Shown: positions 51,893-61,364, counted from the first letter of the stretch. The stretch is 64,000 nucleotides of DNA from Paraburkholderia sp. UYCP14C (GCF_004197395.1 NZ_SELS01000052.1:1-64000), one strand, 5' to 3'. Numbers and translations: made by a program. Notes: generated by a model from the letters alone, not told the origin.

Positions 51893-54769
51893 ATGCAAAG
51901 CCGCGCCCATTGGCAATCTCGCCTGATTGCGTCTCTCGCGCTGTTGAGCCTTTGCGCGTCGTGCGCGTCGGGTCCCAACCAGGAATCGGCTACTCCGAGC
52001 GTCTCAAGGACCGAGTCGACATCGGCGGGATCGCCGCCTACAGACGAGCTGCTGGTCGAGCAGCAATTGTCGACAATTTCGGACGGAGCTCAACGGTATG
52101 CCCTGCTCGACAAGCTCTCAACTACCTACTTCCGCGAAGGGAGAGTGGCGGACTCAATGCGGATCCGCGAGAAGATCGTCTACGACAGTCATATTCCGGC
52201 GGGTCAACGATCGCTTGCCGCATCAGATCTCGCGAATTCCTATGCCATCGCCAGCGACTTTGTTCACAGCGACCGTATGCTGCAACAAGCAAAATCTCTT
52301 GCGCGGAGCACCTCTCCCTCCGAGCTCGAACAGCTTAGGCGCAACCCGGCATACTTTGAGTTGTATGTCGAGTCTGAGTTTGAGCGCCGTTATCTCAACC
52401 GCCAGGATCTCGCACTATCGGCACGTAGAACACTCATCAGCCTGACCTGGCGTGATTTGAACGATCCGTCGCTCAGCGAGCATCAGCACCGCATGGCGGT
52501 CACCGAGTTATTCGGCGACGACCTGTCAGAAGTGATTCGCACAATGGTTGAGAACAATCGCAGAATGGAGGCTTTGAGCTATGCGAATGAGCTGCGTTGG
52601 ATTATGCAAACGCGCCCGGATCTGCATCTTAGCGCTTTCCAGCGCGGCGAAGTTGACTACGCCCTTGCCATCGCCCTTTCCTCAAACGATGACTACGACG
52701 CGGCCATGGTTGCCATCAGCGCCGCTCTTGAAGAATTCCGGAATTCCGACCTATCGCCGAATACTGTCACTTATTCAGAAGCGAGACGCGCCCGGCTATT
52801 GATTGCTTTAGTACAAGGGCGAATAGGAGACTATGCCGCAGACGCGGACGGGTGGGAGTCAGCGGCCGCGGTGAACCCGGTAGTGGCAAAGAATGAAGGC
52901 ACCGGAGAGCGGGCGTCGCTGATTTTAGCGTCCCGGGGGCAATGGAAAGCAGCCGAAGACAAGATCAGCGCTGCGATGATCGGGACACTTCGGCGATATG
53001 GCGCAGGTAGTCCCTTCTATAAGTCACAGGCGGCACTAAAAGTGTTGTATGAACTGAGCAACCCTGGTTCAGATGTAACGGCCGAACAACTCATTAAATA
53101 CGCTTCCGAAATCGTTGGATCACCGGGCAGTTGGGACGCATCGAGCATAGCAGGCCCGCTCGTGGTCGACGGCGCACTCGAGTTGTCGATGAAGAGGCTG
53201 ATGGCCGGCACGGACACGGATCAACGCATGGCATTTCGCATCGCTGAGTTCTTCCACACAAATGCTACTTACGGTGCAATGGCCGATGGCGCAGCACGAC
53301 TCGCAGCCACCAACCCCGCTCTTAGGACCCTGGTCGAGCAAGAGCAGGAAGCTCGGTATCAACAGAACACAGCGCGTCTGGCGCTCACGCTTGCGGTCAG
53401 TCAGCTTTCGTCATCACACAATGGCGGCACGCTCTTGCAACAGAGCGCCGCAGCATCGGCTGTAAAGAGGGAGCAGAGTGCATTGGGTGAGGTGGACAAA
53501 CATCTGGCGAGTATCCGCAAACAGATTGAGAAGGAGTTCCCCGCTTACAAGGAGCTGGTCGCACCCGAGCTACCGGATCCTGCGACATTGAGTTCGACAC
53601 TCCGGCAGGGGGAAGTCTACATTGACCTCTACGCCGCGCGCGACGAAGGGTACGCATTTGTCGTGCGCCCAGAAGGCACTTTCAAAGCTGTACGGCTTTC
53701 GACCGCGCGGGCCGGCTTGAAAAAACAGATTATCGCCCTGCGTGCTGCCTTTGACTCTGGCTCTCCCCCAACACGCACCGGCGATCCTGGCGGATTCAAT
53801 CTGGCAGCGTCCGTGAGTTTGTACGAGGCGCTCATTGCGCCAATTGCAGACGAGCTTCGCGGAGCCAAAACGGCCTACATCGTGACCAGCGGGCCCTTGG
53901 CCAGCACACCCTTCGACGTCCTTGTAACAGAGCCGACCGAAAATCTGGAGAGTGCAAAATGGTGGATCAGCTCCATCGCGCCGGTACGACTGCCTAGCGG
54001 GTCTGCGTTGGTGATTGCAAGGGCGCATCCCTCGCCAAATGCCAGTCAGCCATTTATCGCATTTGCGGACCCGAGCTTCAGCGGAGCTGCGGCAGGGGCC
54101 GCGACCGAAAAGTCGGAAGACGTCACCGCCGCTGCGGCTTCAAATCCCGCCCAATTGCACTTCGACTACCGGCGCGTCGCACCCCTTCCAGAGACCCTGG
54201 ACGAGGCGCGGTCAATTGCCACCGCACTTGACGCTCCGCGGAGCAGCATTGTTTCCGGGACTCAAGCGACACGAAGTTCGGTTCTGAAGGCCGATCTTTC
54301 CACAGAACGGGTGGTACTTTTCGCGACACACGGGGTCATTCCGGGTGAACTACCCGAGTGGCACAAGTCCGGTCTGGCCTTAGCCTACGAAGGGAACGGA
54401 CTCCTGGACTCGATTCTGTCAGCAGACGACATTGTGACGTTACGCCTGAATGCAGACTGGGTGGTGCTGTCGGCGTGCAACACAGGACTGGCCTCCGGTA
54501 ACGCTGGCGACGCCGTGTCGGAACTGAGCCGGGCATTTTTTGCCGCAGGCGCGCGCACGATGCTGGTGACCCAATGGGCGGTGGAATCCCGTTCAGCAGC
54601 CGACGTCACGACCGCCGTGTTCCGGACATTCGCCTCAGACCCTTCCCTGTCAAAAGCAGAAGCCCTTGCGCAAACCGAACGAAACATGCTGAATGGCAAA
54701 GTCGGCGTGCTTTATCGCCATCCGTATTATTGGGGAGCTTACGTTCTTAACGGCGACGGAGCCCGTTGA
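51893..54769 (+). CDS. CHAT-domain caspase-like protease, exported lipoprotein
   Basis: The 958 residues carry a signal sequence ending in a Cys-rich lipobox-like LCASCASG (residues 18-25), a long helical region (about 50-560) of TPR-like repeats such as GQRSLAASDLANSYAIAS, and a CHAT domain (about 590-958). The caspase-like dyad is intact: His813 (FATHGVIPG) and Cys862 (LSACNTGLASG). CHAT proteases include TPR-CHAT (Craspase) and gasdermin-activating bacterial proteases, but those are cytosolic; an exported form is less usual. The ATG at 51893 is preferred over ATG 51836 because it starts the signal peptide. A NucA/NucB-type nuclease gene follows by 246 bases. Confidence 0.88.
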   Translation: MQSRAHWQSRLIASLALLSLCASCASGPNQESATPSVSRTESTSAGSPPTDELLVEQQLSTISDGAQRYALLDKLSTTYFREGRVADSMRIREKIVYDSHIPAGQRSLAASDLANSYAIASDFVHSDRMLQQAKSLARSTSPSELEQLRRNPAYFELYVESEFERRYLNRQDLALSARRTLISLTWRDLNDPSLSEHQHRMAVTELFGDDLSEVIRTMVENNRRMEALSYANELRWIMQTRPDLHLSAFQRGEVDYALAIALSSNDDYDAAMVAISAALEEFRNSDLSPNTVTYSEARRARLLIALVQGRIGDYAADADGWESAAAVNPVVAKNEGTGERASLILASRGQWKAAEDKISAAMIGTLRRYGAGSPFYKSQAALKVLYELSNPGSDVTAEQLIKYASEIVGSPGSWDASSIAGPLVVDGALELSMKRLMAGTDTDQRMAFRIAEFFHTNATYGAMADGAARLAATNPALRTLVEQEQEARYQQNTARLALTLAVSQLSSSHNGGTLLQQSAAASAVKREQSALGEVDKHLASIRKQIEKEFPAYKELVAPELPDPATLSSTLRQGEVYIDLYAARDEGYAFVVRPEGTFKAVRLSTARAGLKKQIIALRAAFDSGSPPTRTGDPGGFNLAASVSLYEALIAPIADELRGAKTAYIVTSGPLASTPFDVLVTEPTENLESAKWWISSIAPVRLPSGSALVIARAHPSPNASQPFIAFADPSFSGAAAGAATEKSEDVTAAAASNPAQLHFDYRRVAPLPETLDEARSIATALDAPRSSIVSGTQATRSSVLKADLSTERVVLFATHGVIPGELPEWHKSGLALAYEGNGLLDSILSADDIVTLRLNADWVVLSACNTGLASGNAGDAVSELSRAFFAAGARTMLVTQWAVESRSAADVTTAVFRTFASDPSLSKAEALAQTERNMLNGKVGVLYRHPYYWGAYVLNGDGAR

Positions 54770-55015
54770 GTCTCAGTCAACGATTCATCCACTCTTATGC
54801 CAAACGTGGCCATAATTCCGCGACAAAAGGTAGCCGGGTCACATGTCACTCTCTACGCAACCGGGGATGCCGAGTGCTAAGCGGTCGCTCGCACTAACAT
54901 CTAATCGCGTTCGCTGCGTCACACAATACCAAATCAACAGCGGGGGGAAGATGCCATTTTTTTCTGCCCTATCCGTGGTCTGGCGTCGGAAGTACCCTTC
55001 GATGAGGTGTGCATC

Positions 55016-55393
55016 ATGGTCGACAAAATCGACGATCTGCCAGTTATGGTCTACGACTGGAAGGACGAGAGAATTCGGCAGATTGCGGAGAATATTTGGC
55101 ATGCCCAGATGGCAGGCTGGCCGGCGGTTCTGACATATGTCTGCCGGCCAAAGAAGTATCTCATCAGGGGAAAATCTCTGCGCGGCGTTCCAAACATCGA
55201 GAGCCGCGACGAATATCCGTTTGCCAGTACACTGGAAAATGAGGGGAGCGTGTGGGTTGGTCACGCACCCGCAGAGCAGCAGGATGAGCAAGGTATATTG
55301 ATCAGCGCGTTTTATGCTCGCCACGGCGCATATAAGAAGGGCACGACTTTCAGATTTCGTGTGAGCGTAATCAACTTTCCACTAAAGGCATAA
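55016..55393 (+). CDS. NucA/NucB-type deoxyribonuclease domain protein
   Basis: The 125 residues include RDEYPFASTLENEGSVWV (residues 64-81) and PAEQQDEQGILISAFYARHG (about 85-104), the catalytic pattern of the NucA/NucB DNase family (DEYPFA, then EQxxQG). Asp65 and Glu66 are the candidate metal/catalytic residues. No signal peptide is visible. NucA/NucB domains occur in secreted nucleases and as toxin tips of T6SS or polymorphic toxins, though here there is no carrier domain. The ATG at 55016 follows GAGG by about eight bases; ATG 55007 is possible. No separate immunity gene can be assigned. Confidence 0.75.
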   Translation: MVDKIDDLPVMVYDWKDERIRQIAENIWHAQMAGWPAVLTYVCRPKKYLIRGKSLRGVPNIESRDEYPFASTLENEGSVWVGHAPAEQQDEQGILISAFYARHGAYKKGTTFRFRVSVINFPLKA

Positions 55394-55700
55394 AGTGACC
55401 TACCGCCACCGTTAGCTCACGCAGTTCATGCGACTGCAGGTGCTACCCGGTCGTTCGAGCGTCGGCCCAAGCTCGGGGTCGACCAGCAGAAGATGGCCGA
55501 ACTCTGGAGGACTAGACTGTCACGCGCGTGCCCGCAATGTGGCCTCGCGGCACACTAGCGAGCATCGAGAACCGAATGGATTTCCCAATGCAGGCGTTTA
55601 GCGATCGGCATGGGGTTCTCGTCGGAAATGGTGGCCAGACGGACATCGAGAGCGCGTTACGTTTTTTTCACGCCCACCTCAAATCGCCTGGCGAACCGTT
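55394..55700. other. Intergenic stretch
   Basis: I see no gene, repeat or hairpin worth calling between the nuclease and the convergent MocR-type gene. Confidence 0.4.
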
Positions 55701-57113
55701 TCATCTGCAATGTCGATCAATTATCTCGAACAATCGGTGGCACGATTTGACGAGGTGTTGTTCGGGCGCCGTAGCAACCCCGAGCAAAAGGCCAGGCACG
55801 GTCCACGACGGATTTGCGAACCACGCGGACAAAGGCGACGGCGCGATACCGACGGTCATCGCCTCGCGAACGATCCGCACATCAGGGGCACCGTCCGGGA
55901 GTCGAAGAAGCACTGCCAGGCCCGCATTTACCCACTCCGCGTTCCGCATACGCAACTGCTCAGCCAGCGCGTCGCGCTGCGAGGAATATATACGCTTGAG
56001 CCGGCGCACACGCCGGATGTAGTGGCCCTCATGCATGAATTGCGCGGTGGCGATCTGGATAACTGGCGACGGCGCGGGAGCGAGTGTCGCCGCCACCTCC
56101 GCGAATGCATTGGCCAGTTCAGCCGGGGCAACGACGAAGCCAAGCCGCAATGCAGGGCTAACAGTCTTGCTGAAGGAGCCGATGTGGATGACGCGCTTGC
56201 CCTCATCGAGAGACGCCATGGCTGGCGCCGGCCTGCCTTCCAGCTGCAGTTCACCGAGGTAGTCATCTTCAATGACCCAAGCATCGTTTGAAGCCGCCCA
56301 CTCAAGCAGCTGAAGGCGTCGTCTCAGCGACAAGGTCGAGCCTAGAGGCGCCTGCTGACCACGCGTCAAGACCGCTAACGCGGCGTCCGGGGCGGTCTCG
56401 ATGCCGTAGTCTACGTTGATACCGTCCGCGTCTACGGGGATCGGCACGATGTTCAACCGAGCCAGCTCCAGCCCCTTGCGGGTGACCCTGAAACCGGGTT
56501 CTTCCATCCATACCTTCCTGCCATCCAAACCTAACACCCGAAGCGCCAAGCCTAAGCCTGAGCTGTATCCTGACGTGATGAAAATTTGCTCCGGATGACA
56601 GTGGAAGTTTCGCGCAATAGAGAGATTGCCTGCGATCTCTCTGCGCAGTTCGAACTCTCCTCTCGGATCGGGATAGAGTAGCGACGACAAGCAGTCGGCT
56701 TTTAGCAGGTTGGAGGAGCGGGCTCGCGAAAAAAGCTTTTCCGGTAGCCCTTCAAACGCCGGAACACCGAGTTGGAAAATCGCCGGCCCGGCCATCATCT
56801 CCTCGTACGACCTCATAAACGACCCGAGCCGCGCCGCTTGTCGTTGAGTTGTGGCGACGCGAAGCCTTGGCGCCACCCGCGTTCCTCCGGCTCCAAACGT
56901 CTCGGTCATCTGTGAATCACTCAAGCGTTCATAGGCAGCTTGAACCGTCCCGCGCGACACCCCGAGCTGCGAGGCAAGATCTTTCCACGATGGCAGACGT
57001 GTTCCGGACTCGAGCAGCCCTGACGCTATTGCCCTACTGATGCTCTCGAAAATCTGTTCTGCAAGGGGCCGCTTCGCCGTTCGGTCGAGCTGAATCTGAA
57101 AGTCTGAATCCAT
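55701..57113 (-). CDS. MocR-type regulator (GntR HTH + aminotransferase domain)
   Basis: The 470 residues join a GntR helix-turn-helix (ISRAIASGLLESGTRLPSWK, LASQLGVSRGTVQAAYERLS, about 25-75) to a type I aminotransferase fold. The PLP-binding lysine is Lys316 in SFSKTVSPALRLG, and DDYLGELQLEG holds the cofactor aspartate region. MocR regulators sense PLP or amino-compounds. The ATG at 57113 fits the family N-terminus; a GTG at 57137 is alternative. It is divergent from the azoreductase gene at 57407 with 293 bases between the start codons, so it probably regulates that gene; similar MocR-azoR/pdx pairings exist. Confidence 0.9.
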   Translation of the reverse strand: MDSDFQIQLDRTAKRPLAEQIFESISRAIASGLLESGTRLPSWKDLASQLGVSRGTVQAAYERLSDSQMTETFGAGGTRVAPRLRVATTQRQAARLGSFMRSYEEMMAGPAIFQLGVPAFEGLPEKLFSRARSSNLLKADCLSSLLYPDPRGEFELRREIAGNLSIARNFHCHPEQIFITSGYSSGLGLALRVLGLDGRKVWMEEPGFRVTRKGLELARLNIVPIPVDADGINVDYGIETAPDAALAVLTRGQQAPLGSTLSLRRRLQLLEWAASNDAWVIEDDYLGELQLEGRPAPAMASLDEGKRVIHIGSFSKTVSPALRLGFVVAPAELANAFAEVAATLAPAPSPVIQIATAQFMHEGHYIRRVRRLKRIYSSQRDALAEQLRMRNAEWVNAGLAVLLRLPDGAPDVRIVREAMTVGIAPSPLSAWFANPSWTVPGLLLGVATAPEQHLVKSCHRLFEIIDRHCR

Positions 57114-57406
57114 GTTCTTGGTACACACAAAAGTCACGATCTTGGTTCTGTTGTGCGCACTGTCGATGGTACAGAATCTGCCCTGCCATCGGTGCTACAA
57201 CACAAAATCAATACGGAAGTGGGAACGGAGTGTTGCACAGACGGCCCGTGCCTGCACAAGGCCTTTGTTAATTAGGGATTTAAAGACGCTCTCTTTCTGT
57301 GCTCTGCGTTCCAAGCAACTGCTTTCGTCTGCTATCTGAGACTAACGACTCAGGGGCAAGCGATCCCGGGATCATCATCGCTGCAAAATCTGCCGGAGAA
57401 AATTGT

Positions 57407-58039
57407 ATGAATATTCTGCATATCGATTGCAGCCCGAGACTGGAGTCGCAAAGTCGAAAGCTTTCGGCTGGGATCGTCGAGAAGCTTCAAACGGTTTTCC
57501 CAGTCGCGCAAGTTCGCCGGCGAGACCTCGGGTTGGAGCCGATACCTCATCTGGGAGCCGCCTACGCCGTCGCACTCTCCACGCCGGCGACGTTGGCTGC
57601 CGCAGGACGGACCGCTGACGCGGTACTCCTCGCTGAGGAACTCATTGAGGAAGTCGAGGTTTCCGACGTAATCGTTATCGGAACTCCGATGAATAACCTG
57701 ACGATTCCGTCTGTCCTGAAAGCGTGGATCGATCAGCTTATCCGCGTCGGTCGCACGATGCAGTCGACGCCAACTGGCAAGGTTGGAATGCTTCGAGACC
57801 GTCCGGTATTCGTCGGTATCGCTTCAGGTGGGGTGTTCACCGGCGAACGCGCCAACCAGCCGGATTTTCTCACGCCCTATCTTTCTGCCGTACTGGCTTG
57901 CATTGGTTTCACCTCCGTTCACTATGTGCCGCTGCAGGCAACCGCCTTTCTCGATCAAGAGCAGGCGGCGCAACTTCGAGCTTCTCTGATCGCCACAATC
58001 GAGCCACTTATGGCAAATCTCGCGTGCAGCGCCGTTTGA
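57407..58039 (+). CDS. azoR: FMN-dependent NADH-azoreductase
   Basis: The 210-residue flavodoxin-like protein begins MNILHIDCSPRLESQSRKLS, with the FMN phosphate loop (SPRxExSxSR), and has VSDVIVIGTPMNNLTIPSVLKAWID (about 85-109, AzoR signature PMxNFxxPxxLKxxID) and FVGIASGGVF. It reduces quinones, azo bonds and nitro groups with NADH as a two-electron donor and so protects against electrophiles. The first Met after GGAGAA (57395-57400) is used; an upstream start at 57299 lacks family sequence. It opens the detoxification block. Confidence 0.9.
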   Translation: MNILHIDCSPRLESQSRKLSAGIVEKLQTVFPVAQVRRRDLGLEPIPHLGAAYAVALSTPATLAAAGRTADAVLLAEELIEEVEVSDVIVIGTPMNNLTIPSVLKAWIDQLIRVGRTMQSTPTGKVGMLRDRPVFVGIASGGVFTGERANQPDFLTPYLSAVLACIGFTSVHYVPLQATAFLDQEQAAQLRASLIATIEPLMANLACSAV

Positions 58040-58054
58040 GCGCGCGGATATCTC

Positions 58055-58348
58055 ATGCCAAATCTACCGACGCCTTCGCAGATATCCGTCGTGGAGAAAC
58101 TGTCGTCGACGACGATTAGCGTACGCTGGAGCGACCCCTGCATGGGACGTTACGAGAGCCAGATCTGGGGTATTGGATCGGCACCTTCGGATGCTGTCTG
58201 TGCGTTGTCTGGTGAGGCTATACACCGTGGTGACCCGATATTTCGCCCGCGTGTGAGTCGAACGTATGCACCGGTCAACCCCCATGGAATGATTCTGGCT
58301 TCCGTAGTAGCTTGTTCTCTTGAGGAAGCATCATGTCAGGAACACTGA
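58055..58348 (+). CDS. DUF3331 domain protein
   Basis: The 97 residues match DUF3331, a small family known mainly from Burkholderia: ISVVEKLSSTTISVRWSDPC, GRYESQIWGIGSAP, CALSGEAIHRGDPIFRPR and NPHGMILASVV. The Cys residues in CALSGE and the basic patch suggest a small nucleic-acid- or metal-binding protein, but no function is known. It begins 15 bases after azoR and its end overlaps the following SDR stub, so it is part of the azoR transcript. Confidence 0.8.
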   Translation: MPNLPTPSQISVVEKLSSTTISVRWSDPCMGRYESQIWGIGSAPSDAVCALSGEAIHRGDPIFRPRVSRTYAPVNPHGMILASVVACSLEEASCQEH

Positions 58349-58548
58349 ATCATGAGCGTGTCGCGCAAGGCGTGGTCGTTACGGGCGCATCGCAGGAAAT
58401 CGGCAGAGCTATCGTTCAGGCGTTCCGGAAACTCGACTACGCCGTCGTCGCGACCTGTCGTTCGATAAGGCATCCTGTCAATGCGATGCGAGGAACGAGC
58501 GTTTCCCGTCGACGAAATTTGCGAGCGCTGGCGCTTTTGCTAGTTTGA
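58333..58548 (+). pseudogene. SDR N-terminal stub
   Basis: MSGTLNHERVAQGVVVTGASQ then EIGRAIVQAFRKLDYAVVAT is the first Rossmann unit of an SDR (TGASxxIGRA). After CRSIR the sequence loses similarity and stops at residue 71. Only the cofactor loop remains, so it is a 3'-deleted remnant. Its start overlaps the end of the DUF3331 gene by 16 bases. Confidence 0.7.
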
Positions 58549-58590
58549 TCGGCGACCTGATTTTCCCATGCTGAGGCCTTCCGGAATCAT

Positions 58591-59547
58591 ATGTCTCACG
58601 TCGACTGGTTGAGTAGCCTGCTGCAATTGATCACCGTCACTGGTCGGCCGGAAGTACGCTGCGCCTACGGCGCACCGTGGCGCGTTGTGTGGGATCAGGC
58701 GGCAACCCATGAAATCCCCTACCACGTCGTCCTTAAGGGCAAGGCGATTATCGAGGATCCAGAGGCGGGAATGGCAAAGGAGTTGGTCGCTGGCGATATC
58801 GTCTTATTGCCCCACGGCTCTGCGCACGTCCTGCACGACGGTAGTGGAATTCAGCCCGGACCCACTCGCGAGCGCCAAGACCTCGCTGGGTGGACGTTTA
58901 GCGAGAATGATGGCGCCGGCGAACATCTCGATATGTTATGTGGCCGCTTTTTTATTGGGCCGCCCCATGATCGACTGATTCGCAATTACCTTCCGACGAA
59001 TCTGGTGGTGCGGACTACGGGCGGCGATGATGACTCCGACATCGAATCCCCCTCGAATCATCTCGCCAATTTTGTGCGCTTCATGCGCGGCGAGTCTACC
59101 GGAGAAAAAGTGGGCGGTTACGCCGTCCTCAACGCGCTCAGTTCGGCGCTGTTCACTATCGTGCTGCGCGAGGCGAGTAAATCGGAGCAGGCACCGACAG
59201 GCTTGCTGGCGCTCGCCGGCCATCCACGGTTGGCCCCCGCGATTTCGGCCATGTTCGCCCATCCCGCGCGCGCGTGGAACCTGCCGGAGTTGGCCGCCCT
59301 GTGCAACATGTCGCGCGCCACGTTCATGCGGCATTTCCAGGAAACGCTCGGGTGTTCAGCCGTCGATTTGCTAACCGACATCCGCATGAGCCACGCCGCG
59401 AACGAGCTGAAGAAGCCGACGATGACCACAGAGGCTGTGGCCGAATCGGTTGGTTACCAATCGGTGTCGTCATTCCGCCGTTTGTTCACCGAGAGGATGG
59501 GCATGACACCCGGTGAATGGCGCCGTCTCGCACGTCAGGGGCGATAG
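58591..59547 (+). CDS. RclR-like AraC-family regulator
   Basis: The 318 residues combine an N-terminal cupin domain (about 5-130: GDIVLLPHGSAHVLHDGSG) with a C-terminal AraC double HTH (about 215-315: WNLPELAALCNMSRATFMRH FQE and VAESVGYQSVSSFRRLFTER). The closest relative I recall is RclR of E. coli, the hypochlorous-acid-responsive activator. Two cysteines match its redox pair: Cys24 (PEVRCAYG) and Cys117 (LDMLCGRF). Downstream nitroreductase, AhpD and GST genes, and a DUF417/RclC-like gene 4 kb away, fit a reactive-chlorine or electrophile response. The ATG at 58591 is the first in-frame start. Confidence 0.88.
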   Translation: MSHVDWLSSLLQLITVTGRPEVRCAYGAPWRVVWDQAATHEIPYHVVLKGKAIIEDPEAGMAKELVAGDIVLLPHGSAHVLHDGSGIQPGPTRERQDLAGWTFSENDGAGEHLDMLCGRFFIGPPHDRLIRNYLPTNLVVRTTGGDDDSDIESPSNHLANFVRFMRGESTGEKVGGYAVLNALSSALFTIVLREASKSEQAPTGLLALAGHPRLAPAISAMFAHPARAWNLPELAALCNMSRATFMRHFQETLGCSAVDLLTDIRMSHAANELKKPTMTTEAVAESVGYQSVSSFRRLFTERMGMTPGEWRRLARQGR

Positions 59548-59963
59548 CGCCCGAGATTTGTCGTCCCCGGTTCGAACCAGCACGGGACAAGATCCGGCGA
59601 TGTCGGCGCGGAGCGACTGGCCTTCGCCCGCGGCTCCTTCGATGCAATCTGGACTGCAGGACCTTAATGGAGTCGGCGCGATGAACGCCGCCGCGTTGCC
59701 AGATCGAGCGAACCAATCAGCTATACGCCGTTTGATCCTTTTGGATATTTTATTGAGCATTTCCGCTCTCGAAATAACCACTGGGGAGTCTTAGAGTGTG
59801 AAACACCGAACCACTTGACGGCAAACACGCAGAAGGTGCGACGCCCCGGTGAAAGCGGCCAAGGTGATCAGCAATCGGCACAAGAACCTTGAATCTTTGC
59901 CGACCATTTTCGAAAGGCAGTACTTCTGCACCCCAGCAGTCCTCCTCACCCATAGGAACCACC
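59548..59963. other. Promoter-containing gap before the nitroreductase gene
   Basis: No gene is supported in these 416 bases. The right end probably contains the promoter of the nitroreductase gene, a likely target of the RclR-like regulator. A short palindrome GGTTCGAACC occurs near 59571, but it is not part of a tRNA. Confidence 0.4.
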
Positions 59964-60599
59964 ATGAACAGCGGAACCACCATGAGTAACGCAGTCATTG
60001 AATGCATCGTCAGCCGCAGCGCCACGAAGTATTACGACCCGTCCGCGACGTTGAGCGACGACCAGATCCGCGAACTGGTGCGGGTCGCCACCAGCGCCCC
60101 GACGTCCTTCCACCTGCAGAATTGGCGCTTTATTGCCGTACGCACGCCCGCAGCGAAGGCCAAGCTCTTTCCACTTGCCTGGAGCCAGCCCGCTGTCGCA
60201 GACGCGGCAGTTACCTTCATCATCTGCGGACAACTGGTCGACACCAGCGTGATTCCAGACCGTCTGGCCCCGCTGGTCGAAGCAGGCGTGATGCCGGCGA
60301 AGATGGTGTCGGAGTGGGAGAACCCGGCACGCGAACTGTACATGGCGTATCCCCAGCGTCGCCGCGACGAAGCCGTTCGCACCGCAACGTTCGGTGCGTC
60401 GGCAATGATCTACGCAGCCCGCTCACTGGGTCTGGGTTCGACGCCGATGATCGGCTTCGACGCCGAGGCTGTTCACCGCGATTTCGGTCTGGCCGATGAC
60501 GAGGTGCCCGCGCTTCTGCTCTCCATCGGCGCTGAGCGTCAAGGGAACTGGGCGCAAAAGCCGCGCCGTCCCGTGGCCGACGTGCTCGATCTCGTTTAA
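59964..60599 (+). CDS. Nitroreductase-family FMN oxidoreductase
   Basis: The 211 residues belong to the nitroreductase superfamily, with IVSRSATKYYDPSATLSDDQ (about 14-33), ATSAPTSFHLQNWRFIAVRT (about 41-60) and GLGSTPMIGFD (about 160). Members reduce nitro groups, quinones or other electrophiles with NAD(P)H. A tandem duplication GGAACCACCATGA (59955-59967 and 59973-59985) gives two possible start codons, 59964 and 59982, each with the same leader. The gene lies downstream of the RclR-like regulator and upstream of an AhpD-like gene. Confidence 0.88.
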   Translation: MNSGTTMSNAVIECIVSRSATKYYDPSATLSDDQIRELVRVATSAPTSFHLQNWRFIAVRTPAAKAKLFPLAWSQPAVADAAVTFIICGQLVDTSVIPDRLAPLVEAGVMPAKMVSEWENPARELYMAYPQRRRDEAVRTATFGASAMIYAARSLGLGSTPMIGFDAEAVHRDFGLADDEVPALLLSIGAERQGNWAQKPRRPVADVLDLV

Positions 60600-60787
60600 G
60601 CGCATCGCTGGGGCGCTCAACACACAGAGCAACCAGCCAGACATGAATAGGGATCTCGTAGGCAAGGTAACACCCGCCTGAAGGCCTGAACAGCTTCGAC
60701 CCGGATCCGGGCCCGAAGTAATGCGAAGGAAAGGTTCAACGTTGAACCTTTCTTGATACGTAGTGCAAATCAACTAGAGAATCGATC

Positions 60788-61333
60788 ATGACCCGAACCA
60801 CCATTCTTTCACCGGAACAAGTACCCGCCCAATCGAAGGCGACGCTTGATGGCTTCACCAAGAACATCGGCTTTACGCCGAACATGATGGCCGCGTTCGC
60901 GCAAAGTCCGATCGCGTTCAACGCCTGGGCGTACCTGCTCGGATCGCTGAGCAAGGCGCTCGACGTGAAAACGCGGGACAGCATCGGCCTCGCGGTCTCC
61001 GAAGTGAACGGTTGCAACTACTGTCTGACGGTTCACAGCTTCACGGCAGAGCACCTGGCAAAGCTGCCGGCGGATGAAATCATTCTCGCGCGCAAGGGTC
61101 GTGCCGACGATCCGAAGCGCGAGGCGGCTGTCCAGTTCGCGCGCAAGGTTATCGAAACCCGTGGGAAGGTGGGCGACGCCGACCTGAACGCTGTACGCGA
61201 GGCGGGCTACACGGATGCAAACGTGATGGAAATCGTAGCACTCGTGGCGATGTATTCGCTGACGAACTTCTTCAATAACGTTTTCGATCCGGAGATGGAT
61301 TTCCCGGCCGTCGCGCCGGCCGGTTCGATCTGA
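60788..61333 (+). CDS. AhpD-like peroxidase (carboxymuconolactone decarboxylase family)
   Basis: The 181-residue protein has the redox motif GCNYCLTVH (Cys76/Cys79), the CxxC-xxH pattern of AhpD-type peroxidase-related enzymes. FAQSPIAFNAWAYLLGSLSK (about 38-57) and GYTDANVMEIVALVAMYSLTNFFNN are also typical. It probably reduces peroxides or other oxidants with thiol electrons. There is a clear gap and start at 60788. It stands third in the RclR-linked detoxification block. Confidence 0.9.
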   Translation: MTRTTILSPEQVPAQSKATLDGFTKNIGFTPNMMAAFAQSPIAFNAWAYLLGSLSKALDVKTRDSIGLAVSEVNGCNYCLTVHSFTAEHLAKLPADEIILARKGRADDPKREAAVQFARKVIETRGKVGDADLNAVREAGYTDANVMEIVALVAMYSLTNFFNNVFDPEMDFPAVAPAGSI

Positions 61334-61364
61334 TCTCGCGCCTACGACAAACGTGACGTTGTGC

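Noticed and set aside
59565-59585. GGTTCGAACC as another tRNA T-loop
   Set aside because: It is a simple palindrome; no acceptor or CCA end follows.
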